This document shows, piece after piece, positions 18,270-27,075 of a stretch of 64,000 nucleotides of DNA. The notes beneath the pieces are model-generated. The model made no database searches and was not told where the DNA came from. It saw only the letters and a program-made list of their open reading frames with translations. The position numbers were made by a program, and so were the translations under genes. Origin of the DNA: Methylobacillus methanolivorans (GTDB taxonomy: Bacteria; Pseudomonadota; Gammaproteobacteria; Burkholderiales; Methylophilaceae); the NCBI RefSeq assembly GCF_020531845.1, contig NZ_JAJAVF010000004.1, positions 166,045 through 230,044 on the forward strand. Direction: 5' to 3'. Every line of letters starts with the position of its first letter. Position 1 is the first letter of the stretch.

Positions 18270-21115
18270 GATTCGCCGCCCGCTGACTTCTTCTTGCGCG
18301 CAGGCTTGCTCGCGTCGCTAGGCGGCGTCTCGGCCGCGTTCGCGGCATCGGGCTTCTCAGGCTCGGCCGGCTTCGCGGGTGGCTCCTGGCGCTCGAAGAC
18401 CACCCGTTCGGCCTTGTCGTCCCAGCGGGCGCTGGCGTGATCGGCCTTGCCGATACCGCCACCCAGCATCTCGCGCGCCAGTGCCGTCTCCAGCTCGCTG
18501 CGGATCAGCCGCTTGAGCTCACGCGCGCCGAACTCGGGCTTGTAGCCTTCCTCCGCGAAGTGATCGATCAAGGTCTGATCGAAGGTCAGCGTCACGCCCT
18601 GGCTGGCGGCGTTGCGGGCCACACGATCGAGCTGCAGGCCGACGATATGGCGGATCTCCTCCTTGCCCAGCGCATGGAAGACGATGATTTCGTCTATGCG
18701 GTTGAGGAACTCGGGGCGGAAGTGTCCGCGCAGCACGTCCATCACCTCGAACTTGGTCTTCTCGTATTCCTCGCCGGCGGCGCCACGGGCCTTCAGCCGA
18801 CGCTGGATGATGTCCGAGCCCAAGTTCGAGGTGGCGATGATGATGGTATTGGTGAAATCCACCACCCGGCCCTTGCCGTCGGTGAGCCGCCCGTCGTCGA
18901 ACACCTGCAACAGGATGTTGTAGACGTCGGGGTGCGCTTTTTCGATCTCATCGAGCAACAACACGCTGTAGGGTTTGCGCCGCACTTTCTCGGTGAGCTG
19001 CCCCCCCTCGTCATAGCCCACATAGCCCGGAGGCGCGCCCACCAGGCGTGCCACGGTATGGCGTTCACCGTACTCGGACATGTCGATGCGCAGCAGCGCA
19101 CCTTCATCGCCATAGATCGACTCGGCCAGCGCCTTGGCGAGTTCGGTCTTGCCCACACCCGTCGGCCCGAGGAACAGGAAGGTGGCCACTGGCTTGCCGC
19201 CTTCGCGCAGGCCCGCGCGCGCCAGACGCACGGCATCGGCCACCGCGCGCACCGCTTCGTCCTGGCCCACCAGGCGCTCGTGCAGCCGCTGCTCCAGATG
19301 CAGCAGCTTCTCGCGTTCTTCCACCGTCAGCTCGTTGACCGGAATGCCGGTCAGGCGCGAGACGATCTGCGCGACATGCTCGGCTTTGACTTCGGCGCTG
19401 CCCGAGGCGCGCTCGCGTTCCCATTCCTCGACAAGCTTCTTGAGTTCGGCCTCTTTGGTCTCGATGTGCTTGCCCAGCTCGGCGGCCTTGTCGTACTGCT
19501 TGCGCGAGGCCACATAGTCCTGCTCACGCCGCAGCTGGTGCAGTTCGGACTCCAGCTCTTGTACGGCCACTGGGCGGGCCGTGGCCGACAGTTTCACACG
19601 CGCGGCAGCCTGGTCGAGCAGGTCAATTGCCTTGTCGGGCAGAAAGCGGGCGGTGATGTAGCGGTCGGACAACTCGGCGGCGGCGATGATCGCGTCCTCT
19701 GTGATACTGACCTTGTGGTGCGCCTCGAACGTGTCGCGCAGGCCGCGCAGGATCATCATGGTCTGCGCCACGGTCGGCTCGGGCACCATCACCGGCTGGA
19801 AGCGACGCTCCAGCGCGGCGTCCTTCTCGATGTACTTCTGATACTCGTTGAGCGTGGTGGCGCCGATCAGGTTCAGCTCGCCGCGCGCCATCATCGGCTT
19901 GAACACGTTGGCCACGTCCAGCCCGCCTTCGCCGCCACCCTGGCCGGCACCGACGATGGTGTGCACCTCGTCGATGAAGAGAATCAGCTCACCCTGGTGC
20001 TCGGTCACTTCCTTGAGCACCTTCTGCACGCGCTCCTCGAACTCGCCGCGGTACTTGGCGCCGGCCACCATGGCATTGATGTTGAGTTCCACCAGGCGCT
20101 TGTCGCGCAGCGTCTCGGGCACTTCGCCGGCGACCATCCGCTGCGCCAGCCCTTCGACGATGGCGGTCTTGCCGACGCCGGGCTCACCGATCAACACCGG
20201 GTTGTTCTTCTTGCGCCGGGCCAGCACTTCGATGGTCGTCTCGATCTCCTGCGCGCGGCCGATGACCGGATCGAGCTTGCCCTCGCGCGCCATCTTGGTG
20301 AGGTCGCGCGAATACTTGTCGAGTTCCGGCGTGTTGGTCGGCGTCTCGGCGCGGCCATCCTCGGCCCCTTTGCCGACCACCTTGCTTACCTGCTGGCGCA
20401 GCGCTTGCGGCGTGAGGCCGTAACGGCGCAGCAGGTTGGCCGCCAAACCTTCGCCTTCCTCGGCGAGCCCGATCAGGAAATGCTCCGGCCCGACATAAGA
20501 GTGGCCGAGTTCGTTGGAGGCCACGAAAGCACGGCTGAGCGCATCCTTGACACGTGGCGACACGCCGATCTCGCCTTCGAACGGCTTGTCGCCACGCTTG
20601 GCTTCGGATTCGATTTGCCGCTTGAGGTCATCGACCTTGATCTTGAACTGCCCCAGGATGGTCTTGACCACGTCGCTGTCGGATAGCGCCAGCAGCAGGT
20701 GTTCGGTATCGACTTCGGGGCGGCCAAATTCGGCGGCATGTTTGGCGGCCTCCTGCAACAAAGCCTCGGACTGTTCGCTGATGCGGCTGGCGAGCCCACT
20801 GCCGCGACGGCGCGCAGTGCCCGTAGCAGCCGGGGCGGGTTCGCCGAACGAGGCATCGACCACCTCGTCGGTATCGGCCGCCATGGACGGTGCGTCGTCA
20901 CCGATGCGGAAGAAGTCGCTGCCGAGGAAGTCTTCGAACAGGCCGCTACGTGAGCCGAACAACGCTTCGAGCGGCGAGACGGTGCGCTTTTGCTGGCGCA
21001 CCAATTGGCGATAGTGCTCGTCACACAACAGCATGGTGCTGTGGCGACCATTGAGATTGGCTTCCACCCGCACCGTGGCGGGCTGGCCGCAGACTTGGCA
21101 TTGTTTTCTGGCCAT
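18266..21115 (-). CDS. clpK: ClpK/ClpG stand-alone AAA+ disaggregase
   Basis: 949 residues. The N-terminus has a small Cys/His cluster (Cys6, Cys9, Cys31, His34), then a Clp-N double repeat (about 115-250), a first AAA+ ATPase (Walker A GEPGVGKT 310-317), a middle region, a second AAA+ (GPTGVGKT near 645) and a Lys/Pro-rich tail. The extended zinc-finger-like N-domain distinguishes ClpK/ClpG_GI from ClpB. These enzymes dissolve protein aggregates without DnaK and are the main heat-tolerance factor of the island. It follows an hsp20 gene after ~93 bases and overlaps the next gene. Confidence 0.95.
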   Translation of the reverse strand: MARKQCQVCGQPATVRVEANLNGRHSTMLLCDEHYRQLVRQQKRTVSPLEALFGSRSGLFEDFLGSDFFRIGDDAPSMAADTDEVVDASFGEPAPAATGTARRRGSGLASRISEQSEALLQEAAKHAAEFGRPEVDTEHLLLALSDSDVVKTILGQFKIKVDDLKRQIESEAKRGDKPFEGEIGVSPRVKDALSRAFVASNELGHSYVGPEHFLIGLAEEGEGLAANLLRRYGLTPQALRQQVSKVVGKGAEDGRAETPTNTPELDKYSRDLTKMAREGKLDPVIGRAQEIETTIEVLARRKKNNPVLIGEPGVGKTAIVEGLAQRMVAGEVPETLRDKRLVELNINAMVAGAKYRGEFEERVQKVLKEVTEHQGELILFIDEVHTIVGAGQGGGEGGLDVANVFKPMMARGELNLIGATTLNEYQKYIEKDAALERRFQPVMVPEPTVAQTMMILRGLRDTFEAHHKVSITEDAIIAAAELSDRYITARFLPDKAIDLLDQAAARVKLSATARPVAVQELESELHQLRREQDYVASRKQYDKAAELGKHIETKEAELKKLVEEWERERASGSAEVKAEHVAQIVSRLTGIPVNELTVEEREKLLHLEQRLHERLVGQDEAVRAVADAVRLARAGLREGGKPVATFLFLGPTGVGKTELAKALAESIYGDEGALLRIDMSEYGERHTVARLVGAPPGYVGYDEGGQLTEKVRRKPYSVLLLDEIEKAHPDVYNILLQVFDDGRLTDGKGRVVDFTNTIIIATSNLGSDIIQRRLKARGAAGEEYEKTKFEVMDVLRGHFRPEFLNRIDEIIVFHALGKEEIRHIVGLQLDRVARNAASQGVTLTFDQTLIDHFAEEGYKPEFGARELKRLIRSELETALAREMLGGGIGKADHASARWDDKAERVVFERQEPPAKPAEPEKPDAANAAETPPSDASKPARKKKSAGGES

Positions 21116-21208
21116 GCTGATGCTCCTGTAAAGATGGATTTGATGAGACGCCGCCGATCACGAAGCCTCATCCTTTTGTGGTTTTTGAGAAAAACGCGCT
21201 GCCCCGCG

Positions 21209-21778
21209 TCAGCCGTTGATCGGGATCGAGCGCCCCTGCTTGGGCGTACTGGCCTCGCGCTTTTCCATCGTGATCGTGAGCACGCCGTTCTTGAAAGCGG
21301 CCTTGATCGTGTCCTGGTTGGCATCGGCCGGCAGGTTCAGAGCGCGCTGAAAGCTGCCGTAGGAGCGCTCCACCCGGTGGAAACCGCCGTCTTTCGTTTC
21401 CTGCTCCTGACGCTTTTCACCGCGCACCAGCAGCACGTCGTTGTCGAGCGTGATCTGGATGTCTTTCTCCTCGATGCCGGGTACTTCCAGGGCGATCTTG
21501 TACTGCTTGTCGGTCTCCTGGATGTCCAGCGCCGGCTTCAGCATGCCCGGCCAGTCCGACGGCCAGCGTGGCATGGCCAGCGTCGGGAAACCGAAGCCTC
21601 GAAACGCGTCGTCGAACAGGCGGTCGATCTCGCGATGCAATTGCAGGATGGGACTGACGGGCCCACCCGCCACCGGCAGGTCATTGCGCTGCACCGGCAG
21701 CGAGGCAGTGCTCTGTTGTTCTTCCTGCTCCTTTTTGAACCAGTTCCAGGGAGCCAATTTCTTGAAATCAATGTCCAT
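21209..21778 (-). CDS. hsp20: Hsp20 small heat-shock protein
   Basis: 189 residues from ATG 21778, with GGAGG six bases upstream; longer in-frame starts lack this. It starts MDIDFKKLAPWNWFKKE. The alpha-crystallin domain runs about 80-175 (YKIALEVPGIEEKDIQITLD, FHRVERSYGSFQRALNLP, FKNGVLTITMEKRE) and a C-terminal IPI (SIPING) provides the IxI oligomerisation motif. This is the intact sHSP of the island; it binds unfolding proteins and hands them to disaggregases such as ClpK encoded next to it. Confidence 0.92.
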   Translation of the reverse strand: MDIDFKKLAPWNWFKKEQEEQQSTASLPVQRNDLPVAGGPVSPILQLHREIDRLFDDAFRGFGFPTLAMPRWPSDWPGMLKPALDIQETDKQYKIALEVPGIEEKDIQITLDNDVLLVRGEKRQEQETKDGGFHRVERSYGSFQRALNLPADANQDTIKAAFKNGVLTITMEKREASTPKQGRSIPING

Positions 21779-21810
21779 GTCATACCTCCAGAAATCAATT
21801 GAAGACTCAC

Positions 21811-22092
21811 TCAATCCGTTTGCCTGCGGCTATGGATAGCGCGCCCAGGCAACACGGGATGTTTCGCTGACTTCGGCTGCTCATCTGTGCGTATCACCTC
21901 CTTCTTTCTGCCTGCTTGGATCTGATCATTGATCCATCGATCGATTTCACTTTGACGAAACCGCCACGTCCCGCCGACCTTGAAGGCCGGAATCTCCCCG
22001 TGCGAAGCGAGCCGGTAAAGCGTCCGCTTGCCGACTTTCAAGTAGGCAGCCAACTCGTCGAGTGTGAAGATCGCCTGCTGGCGCGCTGTCAT
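21811..22092 (-). CDS. Small HTH (excisionase/MerR-like) protein at head of stress locus
   Basis: 93 residues. The helix-turn-helix occupies about 8-60: FTLDELAAYLKVGKRTLYRL, then GEIPAFKVGGTWRFRQSEIDRWI, the DNA-binding signature of the excisionase/HTH_17 family. It matches the small regulator at the start of LHR loci. ATG 22092 is preceded by GGGGGTGG; the upstream extension is unsupported. It is probably an autoregulator of the long minus-strand operon. A pair of TTGCAAGA direct repeats lies 49-66 bases upstream. Confidence 0.8.
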   Translation of the reverse strand: MTARQQAIFTLDELAAYLKVGKRTLYRLASHGEIPAFKVGGTWRFRQSEIDRWINDQIQAGRKKEVIRTDEQPKSAKHPVLPGRAIHSRRQTD

Positions 22093-22140
22093 ACCACCCC
22101 CACAAGTTCCGTCGTCACGCGGCCTCGCTCGAGGAAATTC

Positions 22141-22158
22141 TTGCAAGACTTTGCAAGA
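22141..22158. promoter_or_regulatory. Tandem TTGCAAGA repeats upstream of the stress operon
   Basis: TTGCAAGA occurs at 22141-22148 and again at 22151-22158, a 10-base period equal to one helical turn. It lies just upstream of the first gene of the stress locus. A TTGACT hexamer on the minus strand near 22180 could be a -35 element. The repeats are candidate binding sites for the HTH protein encoded directly downstream; this is inference. Confidence 0.4.
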
Positions 22159-22316
22159 TAGTGCGCCTAATATGCCGAAAGTCAAGAGTCAACATCCAGC
22201 GACCTGCTGGCCGATTGATGTGACTCAATCGTAAGCAGCCAGGAAACAAATGTTGGCTGCCACCGCGATGGTGCTTCCCAAGTCATCAGTCTGCAGCCAT
22301 GTGAAAGGGGAAGTCC

Positions 22317-22754
22317 ATGAACGAGATTGCCCGAGTCGGGGTGGATCTGGCCAAGCGGGTTATCTAGGTGCATGCGGTGGATGCGCGCGTGGTGGTTGCC
22401 AAGGCGCTGGCCGCTGACAAGTTTGCGGCCTGGTGCGCGGAGCTGCCTCCCGGCTGCCTGGTGGCCCTGGAGGCCTGCGGCGGTGCGCATCACTGGGCAC
22501 GCAAGCTGCGCGGCTATGGGCTGGATGCGCGGCTGATTGCAGGCCACTTCGTCACGCCCTACCGCATGGCCGGCAAGGGACGCAAGAACGGTGCGGCCGA
22601 TGCCGCAGCGATCTGCGAGGCGGCAACCCGCCCGCACATGCGCTTCGTGCCGGTGAAGCCGCCGGCGCAGACGCTGCTGGCCAGCCATCAGCTACGCAAA
22701 CCTCCCGATTCACTCACGCAGCTTATTCCTGCTTGCCTAGGGACGACCATGTAA
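22317..22754 (+). pseudogene. IS110-family transposase remnant
   Basis: From ATG 22317 the frame reads MNEIARVGVDLAKRVI, then a TAG stop at 22365-22367, then continues in frame as VHAVDARVVVAKAL through GGAHHWARKLRGYGLDARLI and RKNGAADAAAICEA. This is the N-terminal RuvC-like DEDD domain of an IS110 transposase. The C-terminal half is missing; recognisable IS110 sequence fades around 22700 and abuts an IS66 fragment. The nonsense codon and truncation make it non-functional. Confidence 0.8.
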
Positions 22755-23263
22755 GCGGCAGATGGTCGGAGTCCTTTGCGACCAGCACCTACGCGAGCAG
22801 CCCGCAGGTGGGGATGCCCTTGGCGATGATCTCCGCCGGGACCGGCGCCTGGGTCAGCGTTCGGCACCTATGCGCAGGTCCACTTGCCGCGGATGTGGCA
22901 CTCGACCGTGAATACGCCCGGTGTGTTGTCCAGCTTCTCGCCGATGCGCTTGAGCGCACAGCCGCACGCGCAGCGAGTGTTCTCGGGCTCGTGGTGGCAG
23001 TCCACGCGCGGCAGGTCCGCCGGCAAGGCGGTGCGCTTAGGCATCGCGCCAGGCGTAGCCGGCGGCTTCTTCTTGCCCAGCAGTTCCTGGAGCTGCGCCT
23101 CAGCCGCGGCAAGGTCGGCGTCCAGAGCCTCGTCGAACAGCGCGCGTTGTTCGGCATCGAGCTGCTCGCTCTTCTTGCCGAACTTCAGGCGTCGCAGCTG
23201 GGCGATCTCGAACGAGAGCTTCGCCGTAGGCGCTGACATGGGCGAAAAGCATCCGAGCATCAC
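22750..23263 (-). pseudogene. IS66-family TnpC transposase fragment
   Basis: The minus strand encodes LRRLKFGKKSEQLDAEQRAL, then a zinc-binding CACGCALKRIGEKLDNTPGVFTVECHIRGKW, typical of the N-terminal region of IS66 TnpC. The frame is then broken: LTQAPVPAEIIAKGIPTCGLLA continues in another frame and ends in a stop, followed by VLVAK and the sequence for DHLPL. The catalytic domain is absent. It is a decayed fragment fused at its 3' end to the IS110 remnant. Confidence 0.8.
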
Positions 23264-23360
23264 CCCCCAGGATGGCTCTCATCTCGATACAGAGGTGAAT
23301 CCTCCGCACTATTCGGCTCCCTACGATGATATGGACTGATCACATCGGTAGGGAGAAAGC

Positions 23361-24269
23361 ATGAACTTACGCCATCTTCGCTGCTTCATCGCCGTAGCCG
23401 AGGAACTGCACTTCGGCCGGGCTGCTCGACGGCTGCACATCGAACAGTCTCCACTGTCGCGCACGATCCGCCAGATGGAGGCGGATTTAGGGGTGCCGCT
23501 GCTCAACCGCTTGCCACGCAGTGTTCGTCTCACACCGGCGGGACAGGTCTTCCTCGAAGAAGCCCGGCGCGTACTGCTGGCCTTCGAGCAAGCGCAGACC
23601 AAGGCACGCGCCGCAGCGAACCAGCGGAACACGCTGCGCATCGCACTATCTGGTGACATGGGGCAGGCCCGCTTGTCGGCGTTGCTTGCGCTTTGCCGCG
23701 AGGAGGCACCACAGGTCGGCATTCGGATATTTGAAACGCCACTGGCGCAGTTGGTGACTGGACTGCGCAACGACTTGTATGACGCAGGTTTTGCATTGGC
23801 TGGTGAAATGGACGCCGGCATCGTCGCCATGCCGGTGTGGCGAGACCCGCTGGTGGTGGCTTTGCCCGCCAGGCATCCGCTGCTGGCTTTCAAGGAAGTG
23901 CCGCTGGAGGAAGTGGCGAGCTATCCGCTGGTGCTGTGCGATCCCCAGGTCTGCGAAGGTTGCAGCCGGCAGCGCGAACGGCTGCTCCGCACGGTGGATG
24001 CGCAGCCGACGGTAGCCGAGTACGTCAAGACCCATTCCCTGATGCTGGCCCTCGTGGCCGCCGGCTACGGCGTGGGCTTTTCGAGCGCGGCGCATCTGGC
24101 GGGTTGCCATCAGGCCGATGTCGTCGTGCGGCCGCTGGCCGACGAGACCGCTTCGCTGACGACCTATCTACTGCGACCCGAAGGCGAAATCATGGAGCCG
24201 CTGCGGCAGTTCATCGACCGCGTGGAGCGTGTCGGACGCCCGCAAGGCACCGATCAACGCCCGATGTGA
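23361..24269 (+). CDS. LysR-family transcriptional regulator (ICE side)
   Basis: 302 residues. The N-terminal winged HTH reads MNLRHLRCFIAVAEELHFGR and EQSPLSRTIRQME. The effector-binding domain carries PLVLCDPQVCEGC and MLALVAAGYGVGF. These motifs match the LysR gene at 4665-5573 closely enough to call them paralogues, and the pair flanks the stress locus in opposite orientation. Target genes are not evident. It stands alone between the IS fragments and the ICE arm. Confidence 0.87.
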   Translation: MNLRHLRCFIAVAEELHFGRAARRLHIEQSPLSRTIRQMEADLGVPLLNRLPRSVRLTPAGQVFLEEARRVLLAFEQAQTKARAAANQRNTLRIALSGDMGQARLSALLALCREEAPQVGIRIFETPLAQLVTGLRNDLYDAGFALAGEMDAGIVAMPVWRDPLVVALPARHPLLAFKEVPLEEVASYPLVLCDPQVCEGCSRQRERLLRTVDAQPTVAEYVKTHSLMLALVAAGYGVGFSSAAHLAGCHQADVVVRPLADETASLTTYLLRPEGEIMEPLRQFIDRVERVGRPQGTDQRPM

Positions 24270-24808
24270 CGCGGGGATTTTGGACGGTACGATTCCCTTT
24301 CGGTCTGGACCTTGACCCGCATTGCATCGGCGGCCGACCTTTTGCGTCACGGGCATGGATGGCGAATCGGGCCTATCCACCCGGCATCAAGCAAGGCACC
24401 TTCAAGCTGTCGAGGTCACAGCAGTGACGCAGAACGCATGAGCCCTTGCTGGATGCAAACCGGCTCAGCCGGAAGTCGCATTGGCGCTTTACCCCGCCCG
24501 TATTCCTACGAAAACTTTGCCCTGGTTTTCCGGTAAAGCGCAGCATCCCTTCCTGATCGAACTTGGATGCGCGGCTTTTCAGACCGTTGCGCCGGTAACA
24601 AGATTTTTCGCAGGTGCATTATGGTTGAGGTGTAGCGGGCACCGCAAGGAGGTTTGCCCCCTGCGTAACGCTCGGCGACATCGCCGCACCCAACGTCCAC
24701 CACGATGCCGACCGGCTCGCGCTTCATCGGGTTCTTTGGGCAATCGCTGCGCCCATGTGGGCCGCGCGCGCTTGCCATGTGTCGATCCGACGATGGGAAG
24801 AGCGCGAT
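24270..24808. other. Intergenic region between LysR gene and ICE operon
   Basis: No supported gene. Longer reading frames here are out of frame with the next gene or lack start signals. A short inverted repeat (CCGGCT...AGCCGG) lies near 24460-24475. This is a plausible place for the end of the ICE or a regulatory region, but no tRNA fragment or att repeat could be recognised. Confidence 0.4.
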
Positions 24809-25567
24809 ATGCCGAAATCGAGCAGCCACGCCTTTGGCGCAAAGACGTACTACCGACCGATCGAGGCGGCCGTCCGCTGGTGCGGTCTCCTGCGCTTCGA
24901 GCAGCGTATTCTGGAAGCGCTGGAGCAGCGTGCCATGCCGGAGCCCGGCGAATTCCCGCGCTGGCCGCTGCTGCGCCTGTATGCCGAGCGCATCTTCGAC
25001 GCGCTGACGCATGGCGAATTGCCCGGTGGCAAGGCCGGCATCGTGCTGGACTCGCAGCGGCCGGCGCTCGACGACCCCGAGCTGACCGTGCGCCACGTGG
25101 ACTTGAAAGCGTGGATGTCGCAGTTCTACCCCGGCGATCGGCCGGGGTTTTTGTTTGACGGCATCGAACGCGCGGTGCATCCGGCGGTGAGCGTGGACAC
25201 GCTCAACATTCTGCTGGCCGATCGCGAAGCAGCGAAGTCGCAACTTGCCGAACTTGCCCTGGTGCATGAAACGCTGCGCACCGCGCACGAAGCACTGGCG
25301 AAGGAACATGCCACGCGCGCGGCCAACGACGAACAGGCGCGCGAGCCTGGCCTGCGCAGCGAGACGACTTACCTCAACATCATCGGCGGACTGCTGACGC
25401 TGCTGCTGGGCAATTCGCCGTCAGGCGCGGCCTATTCGTCGTTCCGCAGCATGGATGCCGTGGTCAGCGCGCTGATCGCACACCATGAGGGGCGGCCGGG
25501 TCTCAGCGAGCGGACGCTGTGGAGCAAGCTCGCGCAGGCGCGGCGCCACCTGGAGGCGTCGCGCTGA
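24809..25567 (+). CDS. Conserved ICE hypothetical protein upstream of alpA
   Basis: 252 residues from ATG 24809 with GGAAGAG upstream. It contains KTYYRPIEAAVRWCGLLRFE and FYPGDRPGFLFDGIERAVHP, a probable coiled coil around 150-195 (Ala/Glu-rich), and SERTLWSKLAQARRHLEAS at the C-terminus. I recognise it as a protein often found before the alpA-parA operon of PFGI-1/ICEclc-class elements, but no enzymatic motif is visible. Its start and end are clean, and a palindrome pair lies just after it. Confidence 0.7.
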   Translation: MPKSSSHAFGAKTYYRPIEAAVRWCGLLRFEQRILEALEQRAMPEPGEFPRWPLLRLYAERIFDALTHGELPGGKAGIVLDSQRPALDDPELTVRHVDLKAWMSQFYPGDRPGFLFDGIERAVHPAVSVDTLNILLADREAAKSQLAELALVHETLRTAHEALAKEHATRAANDEQAREPGLRSETTYLNIIGGLLTLLLGNSPSGAAYSSFRSMDAVVSALIAHHEGRPGLSERTLWSKLAQARRHLEASR

Positions 25568-25598
25568 CGACGCGGCCAGCATGATGCCGATGCGGCGC

Positions 25599-25632
25599 AC
25601 TGCAATTGCAGTCGCTGCTTCTGCAATTGCAG
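25599..25632. promoter_or_regulatory. Twin 12-bp palindromes upstream of alpA operon
   Basis: CTGCAATTGCAG occurs at 25600-25611 and 25621-25632, 21 bp apart, i.e. two helical turns. The first copy extends to a 14-bp perfect palindrome. The sites end 76 bases before the alpA start, where a promoter would lie. The spacing suggests cooperative binding of a dimeric regulator. Which protein binds is not known from this window. Confidence 0.6.
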
Positions 25633-25708
25633 TGATTTCGGCGACCGCGGTGTATTGAATACGAGGCACTTTCCGAACAGCGCCAGTGAGCGTCAAGGAG
25701 TGTCTCTC

Positions 25709-25927
25709 ATGTCTTCGCAGACCACCGCGCCGGCAGTGCCGGCCGAGCACCGCATCCTGCGTCGCGCCGAAGTCGAGGCCAAAACCGGCTTCAAGCGCGC
25801 GCACATCTACAGCCTGATGAAAGAAGGCAAGTTCCCCAAGGCGCTGCGCTTGGGCGTGCGCGCCGTGGGCTGGGACTCGGCGGAGGTCGAGCAATGGATC
25901 GCCGATCGCCTCGATGAGCGCGCCTGA
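25709..25927 (+). CDS. alpA: AlpA-family DNA-binding regulator
   Basis: 72 residues from ATG 25709 (AAGGAG upstream). RRAEVEAKTGFKRAHIYSLM, then KEGKFPKALRLGVRAVGWDSAEVEQWI is the AlpA/MerR-like HTH. AlpA proteins are small activators in phages and ICEs. Here it opens the operon alpA-parA-shi-parB known from ICEclc-type elements. A palindrome pair sits in its upstream region. Confidence 0.85.
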   Translation: MSSQTTAPAVPAEHRILRRAEVEAKTGFKRAHIYSLMKEGKFPKALRLGVRAVGWDSAEVEQWIADRLDERA

Positions 25928-25967
25928 CGCTTTTCCTCGGTACATGCCATTCAACCGGGAGAGGCCC

Positions 25968-26834
25968 ATGCAGGTGGTGTCCATCATTTCGACCAAGGGC
26001 GGCGTCGGCAAGACCACGACGGCGGCCAACCTGGGCGGCTTCGCAGCCGACACCGGGCTGCGCGTGCTGCTGCTGGACCTGGACGTGCAGCCCACGCTGT
26101 CGAGCTACTTCACGCTGGCCGAGCGCGCGCCGGCCGGCATCTACGAGATGCTGGCCTACAACGAGCAGCGCGCCGAGCAACTGGTGTCGCGCACCGCGAT
26201 CGAGCGGCTTGACCTGGTGCTCTCGAACGACGACCGCGGCGAGCTGAACACGCTGCTGCTGCACGCGCCCGATGGCAGATTGCGGCTGCGCCACCTGCTG
26301 CCCACGCTGGCGCCGCACTACGACCTGCTGCTGATCGACACCCAGGGCGCGCGCAGCGTGCTGCTGGAGATGGCGGTGCTGGCCTCGAACTTGGCGCTTT
26401 CGCCGGTGACGCCGGAAATCCTCGCGGCGCGCGAGCTGCGGCGCGGCACGCTGCAACTCATCGAGGACATCGCGCCGTACCGCCACCTCGGCATCGAGCC
26501 GCCGCCGCTGCACCTGCTCATCAACCGCGTGCATCCGGTGTCGTCGAATGCGCGGCTGATCCAGCAGGCGCTGCGTCAGGTATTCCAGGAGCAGCCTGGC
26601 GTGCGCGTGCTGGACACCGACGTGCCGGCGATTGAAGCCTATCAGCGCGCCGCGACGCGCGGACTGCCGGTGCATCGGGTGGAATACCGCCAGCCGGCGG
26701 GCCGCACGGCACCTGCCGCATTGGAGACCATGCGCGCGCTGGCCGGCGAGCTGTTCCCGGCGTGGCAGGAGCGCTTTGCGCTCGTCACCGGCCGAGGCGA
26801 CGCGGGAGGGGCCGGCCATGGCCAGCGCACATGA
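25968..26834 (+). CDS. parA: ParA-family partition ATPase
   Basis: 288 residues from ATG 25968 (GGGAGAGG upstream; longer starts overlap alpA). The deviant Walker A is KGGVGKTT (10-17); DLDVQPTLSSYF and LLLIDTQGARS provide the A' and B motifs. ParA ATPases move ParB-bound DNA. In ICEclc-type elements parA acts with the next small gene in altering host growth during transfer competence. It overlaps that small gene by 17 bases. Confidence 0.9.
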   Translation: MQVVSIISTKGGVGKTTTAANLGGFAADTGLRVLLLDLDVQPTLSSYFTLAERAPAGIYEMLAYNEQRAEQLVSRTAIERLDLVLSNDDRGELNTLLLHAPDGRLRLRHLLPTLAPHYDLLLIDTQGARSVLLEMAVLASNLALSPVTPEILAARELRRGTLQLIEDIAPYRHLGIEPPPLHLLINRVHPVSSNARLIQQALRQVFQEQPGVRVLDTDVPAIEAYQRAATRGLPVHRVEYRQPAGRTAPAALETMRALAGELFPAWQERFALVTGRGDAGGAGHGQRT

Positions 26835-27075
26835 CCTGGCCCGCGGCCACAAGCGGCTGCGAGGGCTGATCGAGTTCGCCCTGGGAGAAGGTTGGAAGGT
26901 GGTGCGCACCCGCGGCGGGCACCTGCTGTTCACGAAGCAAGGCTGCGCGCCGATCTACACCAGCTCGACGGCGAGCGACCACCGCGCCGAGCGCAACGCC
27001 CGTGCGCAGCTTCGCCGCGCCGACCGACAGGCGGCCCAGGGTGTTGCAGCATCTCAGGAGAATGGCCGTGGCTGA
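26818..27075 (+). CDS. HicA-like small protein (position of ICEclc shi)
   Basis: 85 residues from ATG 26818. It contains HKRLRGLIEFALGEGWKVVRTRGGHLLFT, which resembles the HicA/YcfA double-stranded-RNA-binding fold with its GW...R..GGH active region. No HicB-like antitoxin is adjacent. Overlap with parA (17 bases) and parB (8 bases) indicates coupled translation. By position it corresponds to shi, which in ICEclc acts with parA to slow the growth of transfer-competent cells; that correspondence is inferred from gene order. Confidence 0.65.
   Translation: MASAHDLARGHKRLRGLIEFALGEGWKVVRTRGGHLLFTKQGCAPIYTSSTASDHRAERNARAQLRRADRQAAQGVAASQENGRG

Noticed and set aside
18437..20686. Long plus-strand reading frame (~749 codons) opposite clpK
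   Set aside because: It is the mirror of a high-GC coding sequence; no motif, no ribosome site, and clpK on the other strand is certain.
24270..24808. Possible ICE attachment site or tRNA gene
   Set aside because: No cloverleaf, no CCA-proximal tRNA sequence and no direct repeat elsewhere in the window could be recognised.
24481..25158. Plus-strand frame of ~225 codons before alpA
   Set aside because: It overlaps the better-supported gene at 24809-25567 in another frame and has Arg/Ala-rich shadow composition.
26818..27075. HicAB toxin-antitoxin pair
   Set aside because: Only a HicA-like half is present; the neighbours are parA and parB, so a free-standing toxin-antitoxin module is not supported.
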